Shown: one piece after another, positions 51,507 to 61,499 of the stretch
Numbering within the stretch: the first letter of the stretch is position 1
How the letters are laid out: each line of letters opens with the position of its first letter
NCBI GenBank assembly: GCA_022651245.1
Contig: JALCQM010000012.1
Coordinates: forward strand, 1 to 64,000
Reading direction: 5' to 3'
Source of the DNA: Lactobacillus sp.
Lineage (GTDB): Bacteria; Bacillota; Bacilli; Lactobacillales; Lactobacillaceae
Length of the DNA: 64,000 bases
Program-made: the position numbers and the translations under genes
The notes under the pieces: model-generated
What the model was told of the DNA's origin: nothing
Databases searched by the model: none
What the model saw: the letters and a program-made list of their open reading frames with translations, nothing else

Positions 51507-52049
51507 ATGGTTGGCGTTAAGAATAACCGTCGCGTTCAATACACGCGTGAACAGCTCCGCAATGCCTTGATTGTTTTGCTGCAAGAACAGCCCCTCGCCC
51601 AAATTACCGTCACCGCAATTTGCCAAGCCGCCGACGTTAATCGCGGTACGTTTTACGCCCACTACGACAATCCAGCCGCCTTGTTTGCGTCGATCGAAGG
51701 CGACTTAGCCGCTCAAATCCAACCGTTGATCGGTGACGAAACCAACGTCATGGCCTGGCTACCCGAAGTCTTGCGCGTAATTCAAGACGCCGATGCCGCG
51801 ACGGCGATCATCTTGCAAAACATCAAAACCAGTTCGGTCTTAGAAGCGATTTTACGGCCATTGCGGACCCAAACTAAACAACGCTATCGCCAACGCTTCG
51901 GTGTCAGTGACCCTGCGCTGTTAGATTATTATTTCGAGTTTTTCTGTAGCGGCGCCATTCAAGTCATCACAAACTGGCTAGCACGGGGCGCCCAAGAGTC
52001 TCCAGAAACCATCGCGACGATCATCGCTAATGTTACGGAGCTGGGCTGA
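51507..52049 (+). CDS. TetR-family transcriptional regulator
   Basis: 180 residues. N-terminal HTH QYTREQLRNALIVLLQEQPL ... ITVTAICQAADVNRGTFYAHY, as in TetR proteins of the TetR/AcrR C-terminal type found in Lactobacillales. ATG 51507 follows AGAAGG. Divergent from the ABC exporter operon, so likely its repressor. The 145-base intergenic region is AT-rich. Confidence 0.9.
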   Translation: MVGVKNNRRVQYTREQLRNALIVLLQEQPLAQITVTAICQAADVNRGTFYAHYDNPAALFASIEGDLAAQIQPLIGDETNVMAWLPEVLRVIQDADAATAIILQNIKTSSVLEAILRPLRTQTKQRYRQRFGVSDPALLDYYFEFFCSGAIQVITNWLARGAQESPETIATIIANVTELG

Positions 52050-52167
52050 ACGCACCGGCCAATGACACTGTTCGTCTAAGCATTCATGCTAGCAGTTATC
52101 CTGACCACTGTTCATGATTTCCTTTTCGATTCGCTTTCTCCCCAGTTCATGCCCATGGCAACCAAAA

Positions 52168-52212
52168 TGTCCCCCAACGACCGGCTAATGTACGCCGAAT
52201 CATTGGGGGACA
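52168..52212 (-). terminator. Rho-independent terminator of the deo operon
   Basis: TGTCCCCCAA / TTGGGGGACA stem, 25 bases past the deoxyribokinase stop, with AAAA on the left giving Ts in the leftward transcript. Confidence 0.85.
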
Positions 52213-52236
52213 GCTTAGTTTATTGCATATAACCGC

Positions 52237-53154
52237 TTATTCAGCTTGCTTCAATGCAGCTAATTCTTCGGCTGTTGGGTAAGCTTTTTGCGTGCCGCGC
52301 CGAGTGACAGTCACAGCGGCATATTCATTGGCATGACGCAACGCCGTGGCCACATCCTCGCCTTGCGTATAGTAATGGGCAAAGCTACCGATAAACGAAT
52401 CGCCAGCGCCAGTAGTGTCAATAGCATGCACCTTCTTGCCTGGGACGATTTCGGCATGCCCTTTGGTGACCCACAAGGCCCCTTTACTGCCTAGTGTAAT
52501 GATCAAGTTGCCCACACCAAGCGCAATCAGATGGTTAGCAGCAGCCTTAATCTCGTCTAGTGTATCCGTTGGCATACCCGTCAGCGTTGCCAATTCCGTT
52601 TCATTTGGGGTGAAGAAAGCGACTTTAGACACTTCTTCGATATTCAAATGCGCATTAGCCGGTGCTGGATTCAGCAACACGGGCACCCCATACTGTGCCC
52701 CGAGAGCAATCGCATGATAATTTGTTTCTAACGCAATTTCTTGCTGCAAGACGATCAGTTTCGATCCCTTGATCAGATCCACTTTAGCGTCTAAAACTGC
52801 CGGTGTCAGTTGCTTGTTGGCCCCTTTGATAATCAAAATACGGTTGTCCCCTGTCGGATCCACAAAAATCGGTGCAACCCCACTCGTCCCTTGACCGACA
52901 CCGATACCTTCTGGGCGAATTTTGTTAGCGCGATAGTTGGCCAACTGTTGCTCACCAAAACTATCATCCCCCACCATCGTAATGAAGTTTACATCAGACC
53001 CTAAGCGCGCGGCTGCAATGGCCTGATTCGCGCCTTTACCACCAAAACCCATCTCGAATTCTGGTGCTTCTAGGGTTTCCCCTTGGACCGGCATACGGTC
53101 AACATACGTGGTCAGTTCAAACATGTTAGAACCAATAACTGTGATATCTGCCAT
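52237..53154 (-). CDS. deoK: Deoxyribokinase (ribokinase family)
   Basis: 305 residues, PfkB family. Seen: GSNMFELTTYVDRMPVQGET (residues 8-27), GFGGKGANQAIAAARLGSDV, NPAPA, TPNETELATLTG and the catalytic DTTGAGDSFIGSFAHY. The fold alone says ribokinase, but the operon (deoC, FucP-like permease, DUF4432 protein, deoR) points to 2-deoxyribose as substrate, as in Salmonella DeoK. The first residues GSNMFEL differ from typical ribokinase GSINMDL. ATG 53154 follows AGGAGG. Last gene before the operon terminator. Confidence 0.85.
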   Translation of the reverse strand: MADITVIGSNMFELTTYVDRMPVQGETLEAPEFEMGFGGKGANQAIAAARLGSDVNFITMVGDDSFGEQQLANYRANKIRPEGIGVGQGTSGVAPIFVDPTGDNRILIIKGANKQLTPAVLDAKVDLIKGSKLIVLQQEIALETNYHAIALGAQYGVPVLLNPAPANAHLNIEEVSKVAFFTPNETELATLTGMPTDTLDEIKAAANHLIALGVGNLIITLGSKGALWVTKGHAEIVPGKKVHAIDTTGAGDSFIGSFAHYYTQGEDVATALRHANEYAAVTVTRRGTQKAYPTAEELAALKQAE

Positions 53155-53167
53155 TATGATTAGCCTC

Positions 53168-54184
53168 CTATTGCTCCAAGCCGGTGGTGACACTGAATTG
53201 GCGCTTCTCTAACGGTTGTAACATGATCAAGGTACCTGCCTTAGTCGCAGCCGCTTTACCTTCCGGCGTACTGGTCCCTGGCAAAGCAAAGGCCGCCACT
53301 TGTTGGTCTGGGTTGAACAAAATCCACCGCGTCACAATTGGGAACTGTGCGGTCTTAAATGTCGTTAAGAAATTGTGCTGATCATTGAGGTGCAGCCGGA
53401 ACTCTGCTTGCTCGGTATAAGCCGTCAGATTTTTAGAGAAAAATACGATTTCAGGATCATAATGATCAGGATCATCGAGGTCATTGATCAACTTACCGCT
53501 GGCCTTAAGCGCTTCATTATAAGCGGACCATTCTGGTGTTGGGTGCACGTGAGCCGGTACCGTCTGCCGCAATTGGAAGGCTGTATCCGGTAAGTTTTGT
53601 TCAATGTGACCACCTTCAGCGTAAGCATAATTCATGTGGCACATATATTGCAGCGGCATCGGCTGATATTGCGACAGGTTCGTGACGCTTAAGTTAATAT
53701 CAAACAGGCCCGAATCAGCACGCATCATCACAGAAGGTTCACTAAGATAATGGTCCCCAAAACCTTTGACATACTCGTAATCTGCATGCACGGTCACCGT
53801 GTCCGTATCAATAGTCAAATACGCGTGGTCCATTTTGCTAGTGGGAAACTCACCATGTAATTGATAATCGTCTTCCGGTGCCGGCGTCCCATTACCTAAC
53901 AGCCCCGACGTGAACTGGAAGCAACCATACGTGTCTGCGATTCCTGGCCCTGGCAATGGTTGGGAAAACATATCCTTCATCTTCAATGAGATGCCTTCAA
54001 ATACTGCGTCCCAGATAATCAAGCCCTTGAATGGTAAAACAACCAGGTAGCCTTTGTGATTGTCGATGCGTAATCCTTCAACGCCTGAAGGATAGGTGAA
54101 CGTCGTCGCTTTGAAGTGGTCGTCTTGATACAAAACGAATTCGGCATCGGTAAACATGGCATGGTTCAAATTAAATTTCTTCAT
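53168..54184 (-). CDS. Aldose epimerase-like protein (DUF4432), deoxyribose mutarotase candidate
   Basis: 338 residues, galactose-mutarotase-like beta-sandwich family DUF4432. Seen: LRIDNHKGYLVVLPFKGLIIW, MPLQYMCHMNYAYAEGG (with probable catalytic His) and a conserved WILFNPDQQVAAFALPGTSTPEG. It corresponds in position to DeoX/DeoM of Salmonella deoxyribose clusters, which interconverts anomers of deoxyribose. RBS AAGGAGCG. Between the permease and kinase genes. Confidence 0.8.
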   Translation of the reverse strand: MKKFNLNHAMFTDAEFVLYQDDHFKATTFTYPSGVEGLRIDNHKGYLVVLPFKGLIIWDAVFEGISLKMKDMFSQPLPGPGIADTYGCFQFTSGLLGNGTPAPEDDYQLHGEFPTSKMDHAYLTIDTDTVTVHADYEYVKGFGDHYLSEPSVMMRADSGLFDINLSVTNLSQYQPMPLQYMCHMNYAYAEGGHIEQNLPDTAFQLRQTVPAHVHPTPEWSAYNEALKASGKLINDLDDPDHYDPEIVFFSKNLTAYTEQAEFRLHLNDQHNFLTTFKTAQFPIVTRWILFNPDQQVAAFALPGTSTPEGKAAATKAGTLIMLQPLEKRQFSVTTGLEQ

Positions 54185-54203
54185 GAGAACGCTCCTTTTT
54201 AGA

Positions 54204-55553
54204 TCACTTCTGCAGTTTCAACTCACGTAGCTTGAAGGTCGAATAGATTGCCACGACAGCAAAGCACACAACGTTGACCACAAACGACAGTGACATGTTG
54301 CTAATATCAGCAACATAACCTTGGGCCAGCGGAATGAAGGCGCCACCAATAATGGACATAACAATGATGGCTCCTGCAGTTTCGGTGTGGCGCTTATCCG
54401 TCACAGTATCTAGCGTCTGTGAGTAAATCGTTGCCCAGCATGGGCCAAACAAACCACTGATCAGAATCAAGCTATATACCGCCGTCATGTTGTGGACGAA
54501 CATGACGTACACCAGTGCGATGATGCCCAAGACAGAAAACAGTTGCATCACCCGAGACGGCTGCATCGCCTTCATCATGAAGTTGGCAATCATTTTGCCG
54601 ATGAAGAATGCGGCATAACTGAAGATCATGAAGGTCGATGCGCTACGTTCGTTGATTTGGCTGTTGAGATCCATCGCTAATCGAATCGTGAATGACCACA
54701 CTGCGGTTTGCATCCCAACATACATAAATTCGGTAAAAATCCCTTGCAGGAACTTTTTGTTGTGCGCAAGGTACGAAACAGTTTCCGAAATTTTTGCCTG
54801 TGCCTGTTGCTTGGTCGCATCGATTTTCGGCTTGCCGCTTGGGAACTGCGTCAAGGCGAAAATCACTAAAGCAACCAGCAGGACCATGATGATATATTTG
54901 TACGGTAATAAGGTGTGCTGTAAGGCCCGTTCCCCAAAAGCGATACGCTGAGCGCCAGTCATACCTGCCATTTGCTTCTCAAGACTATCGCCAGCCCCAA
55001 AAATCAGGTACTTCCCCATCAAGATCCCAGAAATTGCCCCAATTGGGTAGAAGGTCTGGGAAATATTCAACCGTAGGGTCGACGATTTCTTCGGCCCCAT
55101 CAAGGAACTATAGGTATTCGCCGAAGTCTCCAAGAAGCTCAATCCACAGGCTAAGGCGAACAAGGCCACCAAGAAGAAGCCGTAAGTTGCCATCCGTGAA
55201 GCCGGAAAGAAAATCGCCGAGCCGATGGTATACACGGACAACCCGAGCATGATCGCGATTTTATAAGACGTCTTCTTGATGATCAATGACGCCGGGATCG
55301 CAATCAAAAAATACCCGAGGTAAAACGCCGTTTGCACAAATGCACTCGCAACATTAGAAAGCGTGAAAATCGTCTTGAACTGCGTGATCAAAATATCATT
55401 GAGACTAGCGGCCATTGCCCACATCGGGAACAGCAAAGATAACAAGATATATTGAAACATCGGCGTGCGGTCCAGATAGCCATCGTCGAGCTCTTTGGCG
55501 CGTAATTTGAAGAGATGGAAACCGCCGGCTGATTTCGTCGCTGTTTTTTCCAT
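54204..55553 (-). CDS. FucP-type MFS sugar permease, probable deoxyribose transporter
   Basis: 449 residues, twelve helices, FHS family of the major facilitator superfamily (fucose/galactose/deoxyribose:H+ symport). Seen: LLFPMWAMAASLNDILITQF, LGYFLIAIPASLIIKKTSYK, LSFLETSANTYSSLMGP and RLNISQTFYPIGAISG, all typical of FucP/DeoP. Operon context with deoC and deoK indicates 2-deoxyribose. RBS GGGAGG precedes ATG. A cre-like site and hairpin lie between it and deoC. Confidence 0.87.
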   Translation of the reverse strand: MEKTATKSAGGFHLFKLRAKELDDGYLDRTPMFQYILLSLLFPMWAMAASLNDILITQFKTIFTLSNVASAFVQTAFYLGYFLIAIPASLIIKKTSYKIAIMLGLSVYTIGSAIFFPASRMATYGFFLVALFALACGLSFLETSANTYSSLMGPKKSSTLRLNISQTFYPIGAISGILMGKYLIFGAGDSLEKQMAGMTGAQRIAFGERALQHTLLPYKYIIMVLLVALVIFALTQFPSGKPKIDATKQQAQAKISETVSYLAHNKKFLQGIFTEFMYVGMQTAVWSFTIRLAMDLNSQINERSASTFMIFSYAAFFIGKMIANFMMKAMQPSRVMQLFSVLGIIALVYVMFVHNMTAVYSLILISGLFGPCWATIYSQTLDTVTDKRHTETAGAIIVMSIIGGAFIPLAQGYVADISNMSLSFVVNVVCFAVVAIYSTFKLRELKLQK

Positions 55554-55574
55554 AATATCCTCCCTATAAATATC

Positions 55575-55588
55575 TTTTAGCGCTTACA
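55575..55588 (-). promoter_or_regulatory. cre-like CcpA site inside the deo operon
   Basis: Minus strand TGTAAGCGCTAAAA, one mismatch to TGWNANCGNTNWCA. It lies between deoC and the permease gene, so CcpA could block elongation or an internal promoter. Confidence 0.55.
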
Positions 55589-55605
55589 TTTTTGAATAAT
55601 AGCAA

Positions 55606-55623
55606 CGGCCGGTTTCCCGGCCG
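55606..55623 (-). other. Intercistronic GNRA-type hairpin between deoC and the permease gene
   Basis: Minus strand CGGCCGG-GAAA-CCGGCCG, a seven-base GC stem closed by a GAAA tetraloop, without a T-run. Likely an mRNA-stability or partial-termination element setting the ratio of deoC to downstream products. Confidence 0.6.
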
Positions 55624-55645
55624 AAAAATTGGGTATCCGTCTAAC

Positions 55646-56296
55646 TTAAGCTTTACCGATAATTTTCATGCTGGCACTAACGCCGAGTCTTTGCGCGCCG
55701 GCATCGATCATAGCCTGTGCCTCTTGTGCCGAGTGAATGCCACCGCTAGCCTTAACCTTGATGCGGTCGCCGACGGCTGCCTTCATCAGCTCAACATCAT
55801 GCACAGATGCGCCGCGCGTCGAAAATCCGGTTGAGGTCTTAACAAAGTCGGCCTTGGCATCAGCAACAATCTCGCTTGCCTTGGTAATTTCATCATCCGT
55901 TAACAGCGCAGTTTCGATGATGACCTTGACGATCTTACCGGCTGCATGGCCAGCTTCAACCACTGCCTCGATGTCTTGTTGCACAGCGGCATAGTGCTTG
56001 CCCTTGAGTTCGCCGATGTTCAAAACCATATCCAATTCATCAACGCCATCAGCAATCGCTTGCTTGGCTTCAGCCACTTTGATGGCAGTGGTGTTAGCTC
56101 CCAGCGGGAAGCCAATAACGCATGCCGTTGCGACGTCTGAACCAGCCAGTAAAGCGTGAACGTGTTTGACCCAATATGGGTTGACCATTACTGAGAAGAA
56201 GTGATTGTCTAACGCCTCATGCGTCACTTGGTCAATTTGGGCTTCGGTTGCTTCAGGTTTGAGTAAGGTGTGATCGAGATAACGATTCAATGCCAT
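55646..56296 (-). CDS. deoC: Deoxyribose-phosphate aldolase
   Basis: 216 residues. Splits 2-deoxyribose-5-phosphate to glyceraldehyde-3-phosphate and acetaldehyde. Schiff-base Lys153 in VKTSTGFST, proton-relay Lys182 in VKASGG and Asp90 in ELDMVLNIG are present. GAAAGGGG precedes ATG. First gene of the operon, transcribed from the promoter at 56328-56356. Confidence 0.96.
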   Translation of the reverse strand: MALNRYLDHTLLKPEATEAQIDQVTHEALDNHFFSVMVNPYWVKHVHALLAGSDVATACVIGFPLGANTTAIKVAEAKQAIADGVDELDMVLNIGELKGKHYAAVQQDIEAVVEAGHAAGKIVKVIIETALLTDDEITKASEIVADAKADFVKTSTGFSTRGASVHDVELMKAAVGDRIKVKASGGIHSAQEAQAMIDAGAQRLGVSASMKIIGKA

Positions 56297-56327
56297 AATG
56301 TGGAACCCCTTTCTTGTTTACGGATAT

Positions 56328-56356
56328 ATCATAACCAGTTCTTGAACATTTGTAAA
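56328..56356 (-). promoter_or_regulatory. Promoter of the deo operon
   Basis: Minus strand -35 TTTACA (56351-56356), 17-base spacer, -10 TATGAT (56328-56333). A DeoR half-site TTGAACA (56342-56348, plus strand) lies in the spacer. Confidence 0.75.
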
Positions 56357-56364
56357 CCTGTAAT

Positions 56365-56380
56365 TTGAAATTTTGTTCAA
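56365..56380. promoter_or_regulatory. DeoR operator
   Basis: Minus strand TTGAACAAAATTTCAA, an imperfect palindrome identical in its 16-base core to the operator I recall for Bacillus subtilis DeoR. It overlaps the -35 of deoR and lies just upstream of the deo promoter, predicting repression of both genes, relieved by deoxyribose-5-phosphate. Confidence 0.8.
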
Positions 56381-56400
56381 CACGTTGGTTGTGCTATAAT
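56373..56400 (+). promoter_or_regulatory. Promoter of deoR
   Basis: -35 TTGTTC (56373-56378), 16-base spacer, extended -10 TGCTATAAT (hexamer 56395-56400). The operator overlaps it, so autoregulation is likely. Confidence 0.65.
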
Positions 56401-56437
56401 TCAACTGCGCATAAAATAATCAGTAGGAGCCAGAACA

Positions 56438-57391
56438 ATGGCCGATAAATCAGCACCTCTCAGTAAAGTCGCCTTGGCGCTAAAAGTTTGCCATCTGTAT
56501 TACGAAGATGGCCGTAGCCAAAGTGAAATTGCGAAACAACTCCAACTCTCCCGGCCAACAATTTCACGCTTACTTCAATTCGCACGTGATCAGGGCCTTG
56601 TCCGCATCGAAATCGCCGATCCACTCGACGCCATTGACAATCTCGCGACGCGCCTAGAAACCAAATACCAGCTACAAAAATGTCTAATCGTTTATGATGC
56701 GTCAAATGACGGCGCAGTTATTAACGACAAGCTTGGGGAACTGACCGCCGATTACCTCGATACCATCGTGCAAAACAATGATAGTATCGGCATCAGCTGG
56801 GGGCGAACCCTTGAAGCCGTCGCCAATCATCTGCATCCCAGCGAACGCACCGGTATCTCGGTCATTCAACTCAAGGGCAGCGTCCCTGCAAGCGACATGA
56901 ATAATTTTGCGAATGATATCAGCACCAAATTCGGGAACGCCTTTCACACTACTGCGTTAAATCTCCCGCTGCCTGTTATTTTCGACTCGGCAATTACCAA
57001 AGATATCGTTTTAAAAGACCGCTTCATCAAAACCATCATCGATGCAGGTGCCAACACTGACATCGCACTATTCACTAGCGGCACAGTCCGCGATGATGCG
57101 ATGTTGTTCAAGCTGGGCTATCTCAGCCCTAGCGAAATCTCACGGCTACAAGCTAGTTCGGTCGGCGATATCGTCTCACGGTTCTTAACCGCTGATGGTG
57201 CTGTCGCCGAGACCGACATTAATGATCGCACCGTCGGAATTTCCTTGGAAGAACTACGCCACAAGCGCTACTCAATTTTGATTTCTGGTTCAACCAAGAA
57301 AGTCGCTTCGATTCACGGCGCTTTACTCGGTGGCTTTGCAAATGTCTTGATCACTGACTCAGCATCAGCCACGGCCCTTTTACAAATGTGA
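56438..57391 (+). CDS. deoR: Deoxyribonucleoside regulator DeoR (SorC family)
   Basis: 317 residues. N-terminal HTH ALKVCHLYYEDGRSQSEIAK...LSRPTISRLLQFARDQGLV, then a SorC-type sugar-phosphate-binding domain with GISWGRTLEAVANHL, VIQLKGSVPAS and a C-terminal GALLGGFANVLITDSASA. Same architecture as Bacillus DeoR. Divergent from deoC with the matching operator between them. Confidence 0.9.
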   Translation: MADKSAPLSKVALALKVCHLYYEDGRSQSEIAKQLQLSRPTISRLLQFARDQGLVRIEIADPLDAIDNLATRLETKYQLQKCLIVYDASNDGAVINDKLGELTADYLDTIVQNNDSIGISWGRTLEAVANHLHPSERTGISVIQLKGSVPASDMNNFANDISTKFGNAFHTTALNLPLPVIFDSAITKDIVLKDRFIKTIIDAGANTDIALFTSGTVRDDAMLFKLGYLSPSEISRLQASSVGDIVSRFLTADGAVAETDINDRTVGISLEELRHKRYSILISGSTKKVASIHGALLGGFANVLITDSASATALLQM

Positions 57392-57395
57392 ATCA

Positions 57396-57453
57396 ACAAA
57401 GAAACAGTCAGCACACAATGCCAAGTATGGCCTGCGTGCTGACTGTTTCTTTG
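57396..57453. terminator. Bidirectional terminator after deoR
   Basis: CAAAGAAACAGTCAGCAC / GTGCTGACTGTTTCTTTG stem with a 21-base inner region. Confidence 0.85.
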
Positions 57454-57476
57454 TTTGCTGAGTTTTATTTTTATAC

Positions 57477-57513
57477 TAAAAAAACCGCCTCAGCAAACGC
57501 TGAGACGGTTTTT
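57477..57513 (-). terminator. Terminator of the cold-shock gene
   Basis: TAAAAAAACCGCCTCAGC / GCTGAGACGGTTTTTA stem with an AAAC loop, 20 bases beyond the csp stop; T-run in the leftward transcript. Confidence 0.9.
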
Positions 57514-57532
57514 AAGTTAATAAGCGGTAAGA

Positions 57533-57733
57533 TTACAGCTTGTTAACGTTAGCAGCCTGAGGCCCACGATCGGATTGTTCGATGTCGTAGGAAACAGCTT
57601 GGCCTTCGTCAAGAGACTTGTAGCCTTCGCCTTGGATAGCGGAGAAGTGTACGAATACGTCTTGGCCATCTTGACCTGTAATGAAGCCGTAGCCTTTGTC
57701 TGCATTAAACCATTTAACTGTGCCTTGTTGCAT
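57533..57733 (-). CDS. csp: Cold shock protein
   Basis: 66 residues, single OB-fold domain that binds single-stranded RNA and DNA. RNP1 KGYGFITGQ (about 16-24) and RNP2 VFVHFSAIQ (29-37) are intact. ATG 57733 follows AAAGGAG. It has its own terminator and a leader of about 100 nt, as usual for cold-inducible csp genes. Confidence 0.96.
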   Translation of the reverse strand: MQQGTVKWFNADKGYGFITGQDGQDVFVHFSAIQGEGYKSLDEGQAVSYDIEQSDRGPQAANVNKL

Positions 57734-57848
57734 GTGATGAATCTCCTTTATAAAAAACATAGTGACAAACAACGGTAATCTCGAAAGGAAAATTCATTAT
57801 GCATGACACAATAATTCTCGCTTCTGTTAATTACTTGAGATTAGTATA
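57734..57848 (-). promoter_or_regulatory. csp promoter and long 5' leader
   Basis: Minus strand extended -10 TGGTATACT (TATACT at 57843-57848) predicts a start near 57836 and an untranslated leader of about 103 nt before the csp ATG. Long structured leaders control csp mRNA stability with temperature. The -35 is not clear. Confidence 0.6.
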
Positions 57849-58036
57849 CCACAGCCGTTCAACAAAACCTAATCTTTTACGGCTAAGTGTCCAAGTTCCC
57901 TAAACTTGCACATAAACGCCTAATCTATCACGATTAGACGAATTTATTATCCAACCACCAGCCCTGATACAGGGGTGATTTTTAAAAGAGCCGATAACGT
58001 TTTTTTGACTGCGATATAAAATAGACGGTCAGTATT

Positions 58037-58285
58037 AGTCGAGCGACTCAAGGACATCGCGAGTCCAAAATAATACCACCGGGGGCGTGCGGCTTTCGCC
58101 ACCCACCACCAGTGGCAGTTATTTAGTCTCGCTAAAACCGTCCTTGCTTTGCTCTGTTTTTTTAGTCGAGCGACGAGGCCTATGGGCGAACGCTCTAACC
58201 GGTCCCGTCAGCGTGTGGCTGTCGCCACCCACTACCAAGCCCTGTTGGCCCGTCACCCATAACCGTGCCTCTTTGCTCTGTTTTT

Positions 58286-58287
<2 letters not shown>
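58037..58287. repeat. Imperfect tandem noncoding duplication, unit about 125 bp
   Basis: Two adjacent units, 58037-58163 and 58164-58287, each start AGTCGAGCGAC, carry GTGCGGCTTTCGCCACCCA (58087) or GTGTGGCTGTCGCCACCCA (58213), and end TTTGCTCTGTTTTTTT. The last T-run runs into the gdhA stop codon on the other strand. No coding frame with RBS. The T-tracts could end small plus-strand RNAs, or the region could be the gdhA 3' end. Stretch 57850-58036 holds one hairpin CTAATC-TATCAC-GATTAG (57921-57938) and nothing else. Confidence 0.65.
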
Positions 58288-59659
<1,372 letters not shown>

Positions 59660-59755
59660 CTATGATAGTTTAGCACAAAATATTAAAACTCGATGAGTAT
59701 ATACGGAAAATTGCAAGTAATCCGATAGCTAGGCACAAGGGCCATTTGTAGTATA

Positions 59756-61192
59756 CTACTTTTTCTTTTCCAATACCGAATGATGCATCCCATAAGCCAG
59801 ATAAACGATCACCCCGATCACAAACCACGCACCAGAGTATAGCTTTGCCTGGATGTCTAAACCTAAAAAGACGATCAAGGCGCCCAAAAAGGCTAACGCC
59901 GGCATCACCGGATAAAATGGCATCTTGAACGCCGGATCGATAATATCCTTACCTTCGCGCGGCCGCAACCGATAAATCCCAAGACTAACGAACATGAAAG
60001 CGATCAAGGTCCCCGCCGAAATCAATTGCGATAGGAAATCAAAAGGGAAAAAGGCCCCAATGATGACCCCAATGATTGCTAAAGCCAGTAATGCGTTATT
60101 CGGTAAACCTTTGTCTTTTGTCAGCTTACCCAACGGCTTTGGCAACATGCCATCCCGTCCAAAACTATACAGCAGGCGGCTGCCGGCCATCATCATTCCG
60201 ATCAAGGCGGTGAACATCCCGATCACCGCCACCGATTCGATCACCGTTGCGGCTAATGGATGGCCTGAATGGCGCAATGCCCAACCGACAGGCTCCGCAT
60301 TGCCCGCATACAATGGGTAATGGAACATCCCGACTAAAACCAGCGAAACCGCCATGAATAAGATCACGGCAATGATCAAGCTGCCAATGATCCCACGTGG
60401 CATCGTTTTTTCTGGGTCTTTTGCTTCGGCAGAGTTGGCCGCGATCGAATCAAAGCCGATATAGGCCAAGAAAATCGTGCTCATCCCCGCATAGATCCCT
60501 TTCCAGCCCCCGAACGCCGTCCCGTCTGCATTGACGTGGTACGCCGGAATGAACGGGCTGTAATTTTGCCAGTGGATCGCCGTCAACCCGATGGCGATGA
60601 ATGCCAAGATGGCTAAGACCTTCAGCACCACCAACACGTTTTCGACCCGGGCGGCTTCGCTGACCCCACGCGACAATAATACGGCGACTAAAATGATCGC
60701 AATCGTCGCAATCAGATCCATTACCCCGCCATTGTGTCCGAAAGGATTAGCCAGCGCATCAGGGACCACCAAGCCAAAACTGGCGAGCAGCCCGCGTAGA
60801 TTAGCCGACAACCCCGACGCGACGAAGGCCACGGCAATGAAATATTCCGCAAGCAGTGCCCAGCCGGCGATCCAGCCAAAAACTTCACCAAAAACAACGT
60901 TGATCCAAGAATAGGCTGAACCGGCAAACGGCATCGCGGCCGACATTTCAGCATAAGCAAAGGCCACCAGACCGGCAACGATTGCTGCCCCCAAGCACGA
61001 AAGCGCCACCGCTGGGCCTGCGTGGTCGGCAGCGACAACGCCAGGTAACGTAAAAATCGTGGTCGAAACGATCGTCCCGACCCCTAAGGCTAAGAAGTCC
61101 CTAACCTTTAACACCCGCGGCAAATGCGAGTCTTTATCCTCATAAACACTAGGGTCTTCCTTTTGCGTCATCCGTTTGAAAAGCGCGCGCAT
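59756..61192 (-). CDS. APC-family amino acid permease (CAT/YfnA-like)
   Basis: 478 residues, twelve to fourteen helices. The N-terminus LPRVLKVRDFLALGVGTIVSTTIFTLPG is the cationic amino acid transporter-like signature; FAYAEMSAAMPFAGSAYSWI, GFDSIAANSAEAKDPEKTMP and GSRLLYSFGRDGMLP follow. RBS AGGAGG. Substrate not determined. Located directly upstream of nothing related; gdhA follows 126 bases on. Confidence 0.92.
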   Translation of the reverse strand: MRALFKRMTQKEDPSVYEDKDSHLPRVLKVRDFLALGVGTIVSTTIFTLPGVVAADHAGPAVALSCLGAAIVAGLVAFAYAEMSAAMPFAGSAYSWINVVFGEVFGWIAGWALLAEYFIAVAFVASGLSANLRGLLASFGLVVPDALANPFGHNGGVMDLIATIAIILVAVLLSRGVSEAARVENVLVVLKVLAILAFIAIGLTAIHWQNYSPFIPAYHVNADGTAFGGWKGIYAGMSTIFLAYIGFDSIAANSAEAKDPEKTMPRGIIGSLIIAVILFMAVSLVLVGMFHYPLYAGNAEPVGWALRHSGHPLAATVIESVAVIGMFTALIGMMMAGSRLLYSFGRDGMLPKPLGKLTKDKGLPNNALLALAIIGVIIGAFFPFDFLSQLISAGTLIAFMFVSLGIYRLRPREGKDIIDPAFKMPFYPVMPALAFLGALIVFLGLDIQAKLYSGAWFVIGVIVYLAYGMHHSVLEKKK

Positions 61193-61347
61193 CGTAGTCC
61201 TCCTATGTAAGTATTAACGATAATTAAGAAAATGAGAAACACCCTAAATATTCTGCCGTTAATCCTTAGCATTGTCAACCAGCAAAACGGCGCACGTCAT
61301 TTATGCCGCCAAAAAAGGAGGCTAAGACCTGCGCCATGCCAAAGTAA

Positions 61348-61399
61348 AAGAGGTGGCCCCAATGAAACCTAAATTCAGGTTTCATAGGGGCCACCTCTT
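61348..61399. terminator. Rho-independent terminator before the permease gene
   Basis: AGAGGTGGCCCC...GGGGCCACCTCT with inner ATGAAACCT/AGGTTTCAT pairing, downstream of sstT on the leftward strand. Confidence 0.9.
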
Positions 61400-61499
61400 A
61401 TCTATCCAGGGCGTTGCTTTAGGGCGCTACTCTGGAATCGTCGTATCTCAAACATAAAACGTGATTAATATCTAAACCCTATGCAGGAGTGGCTTAGGG

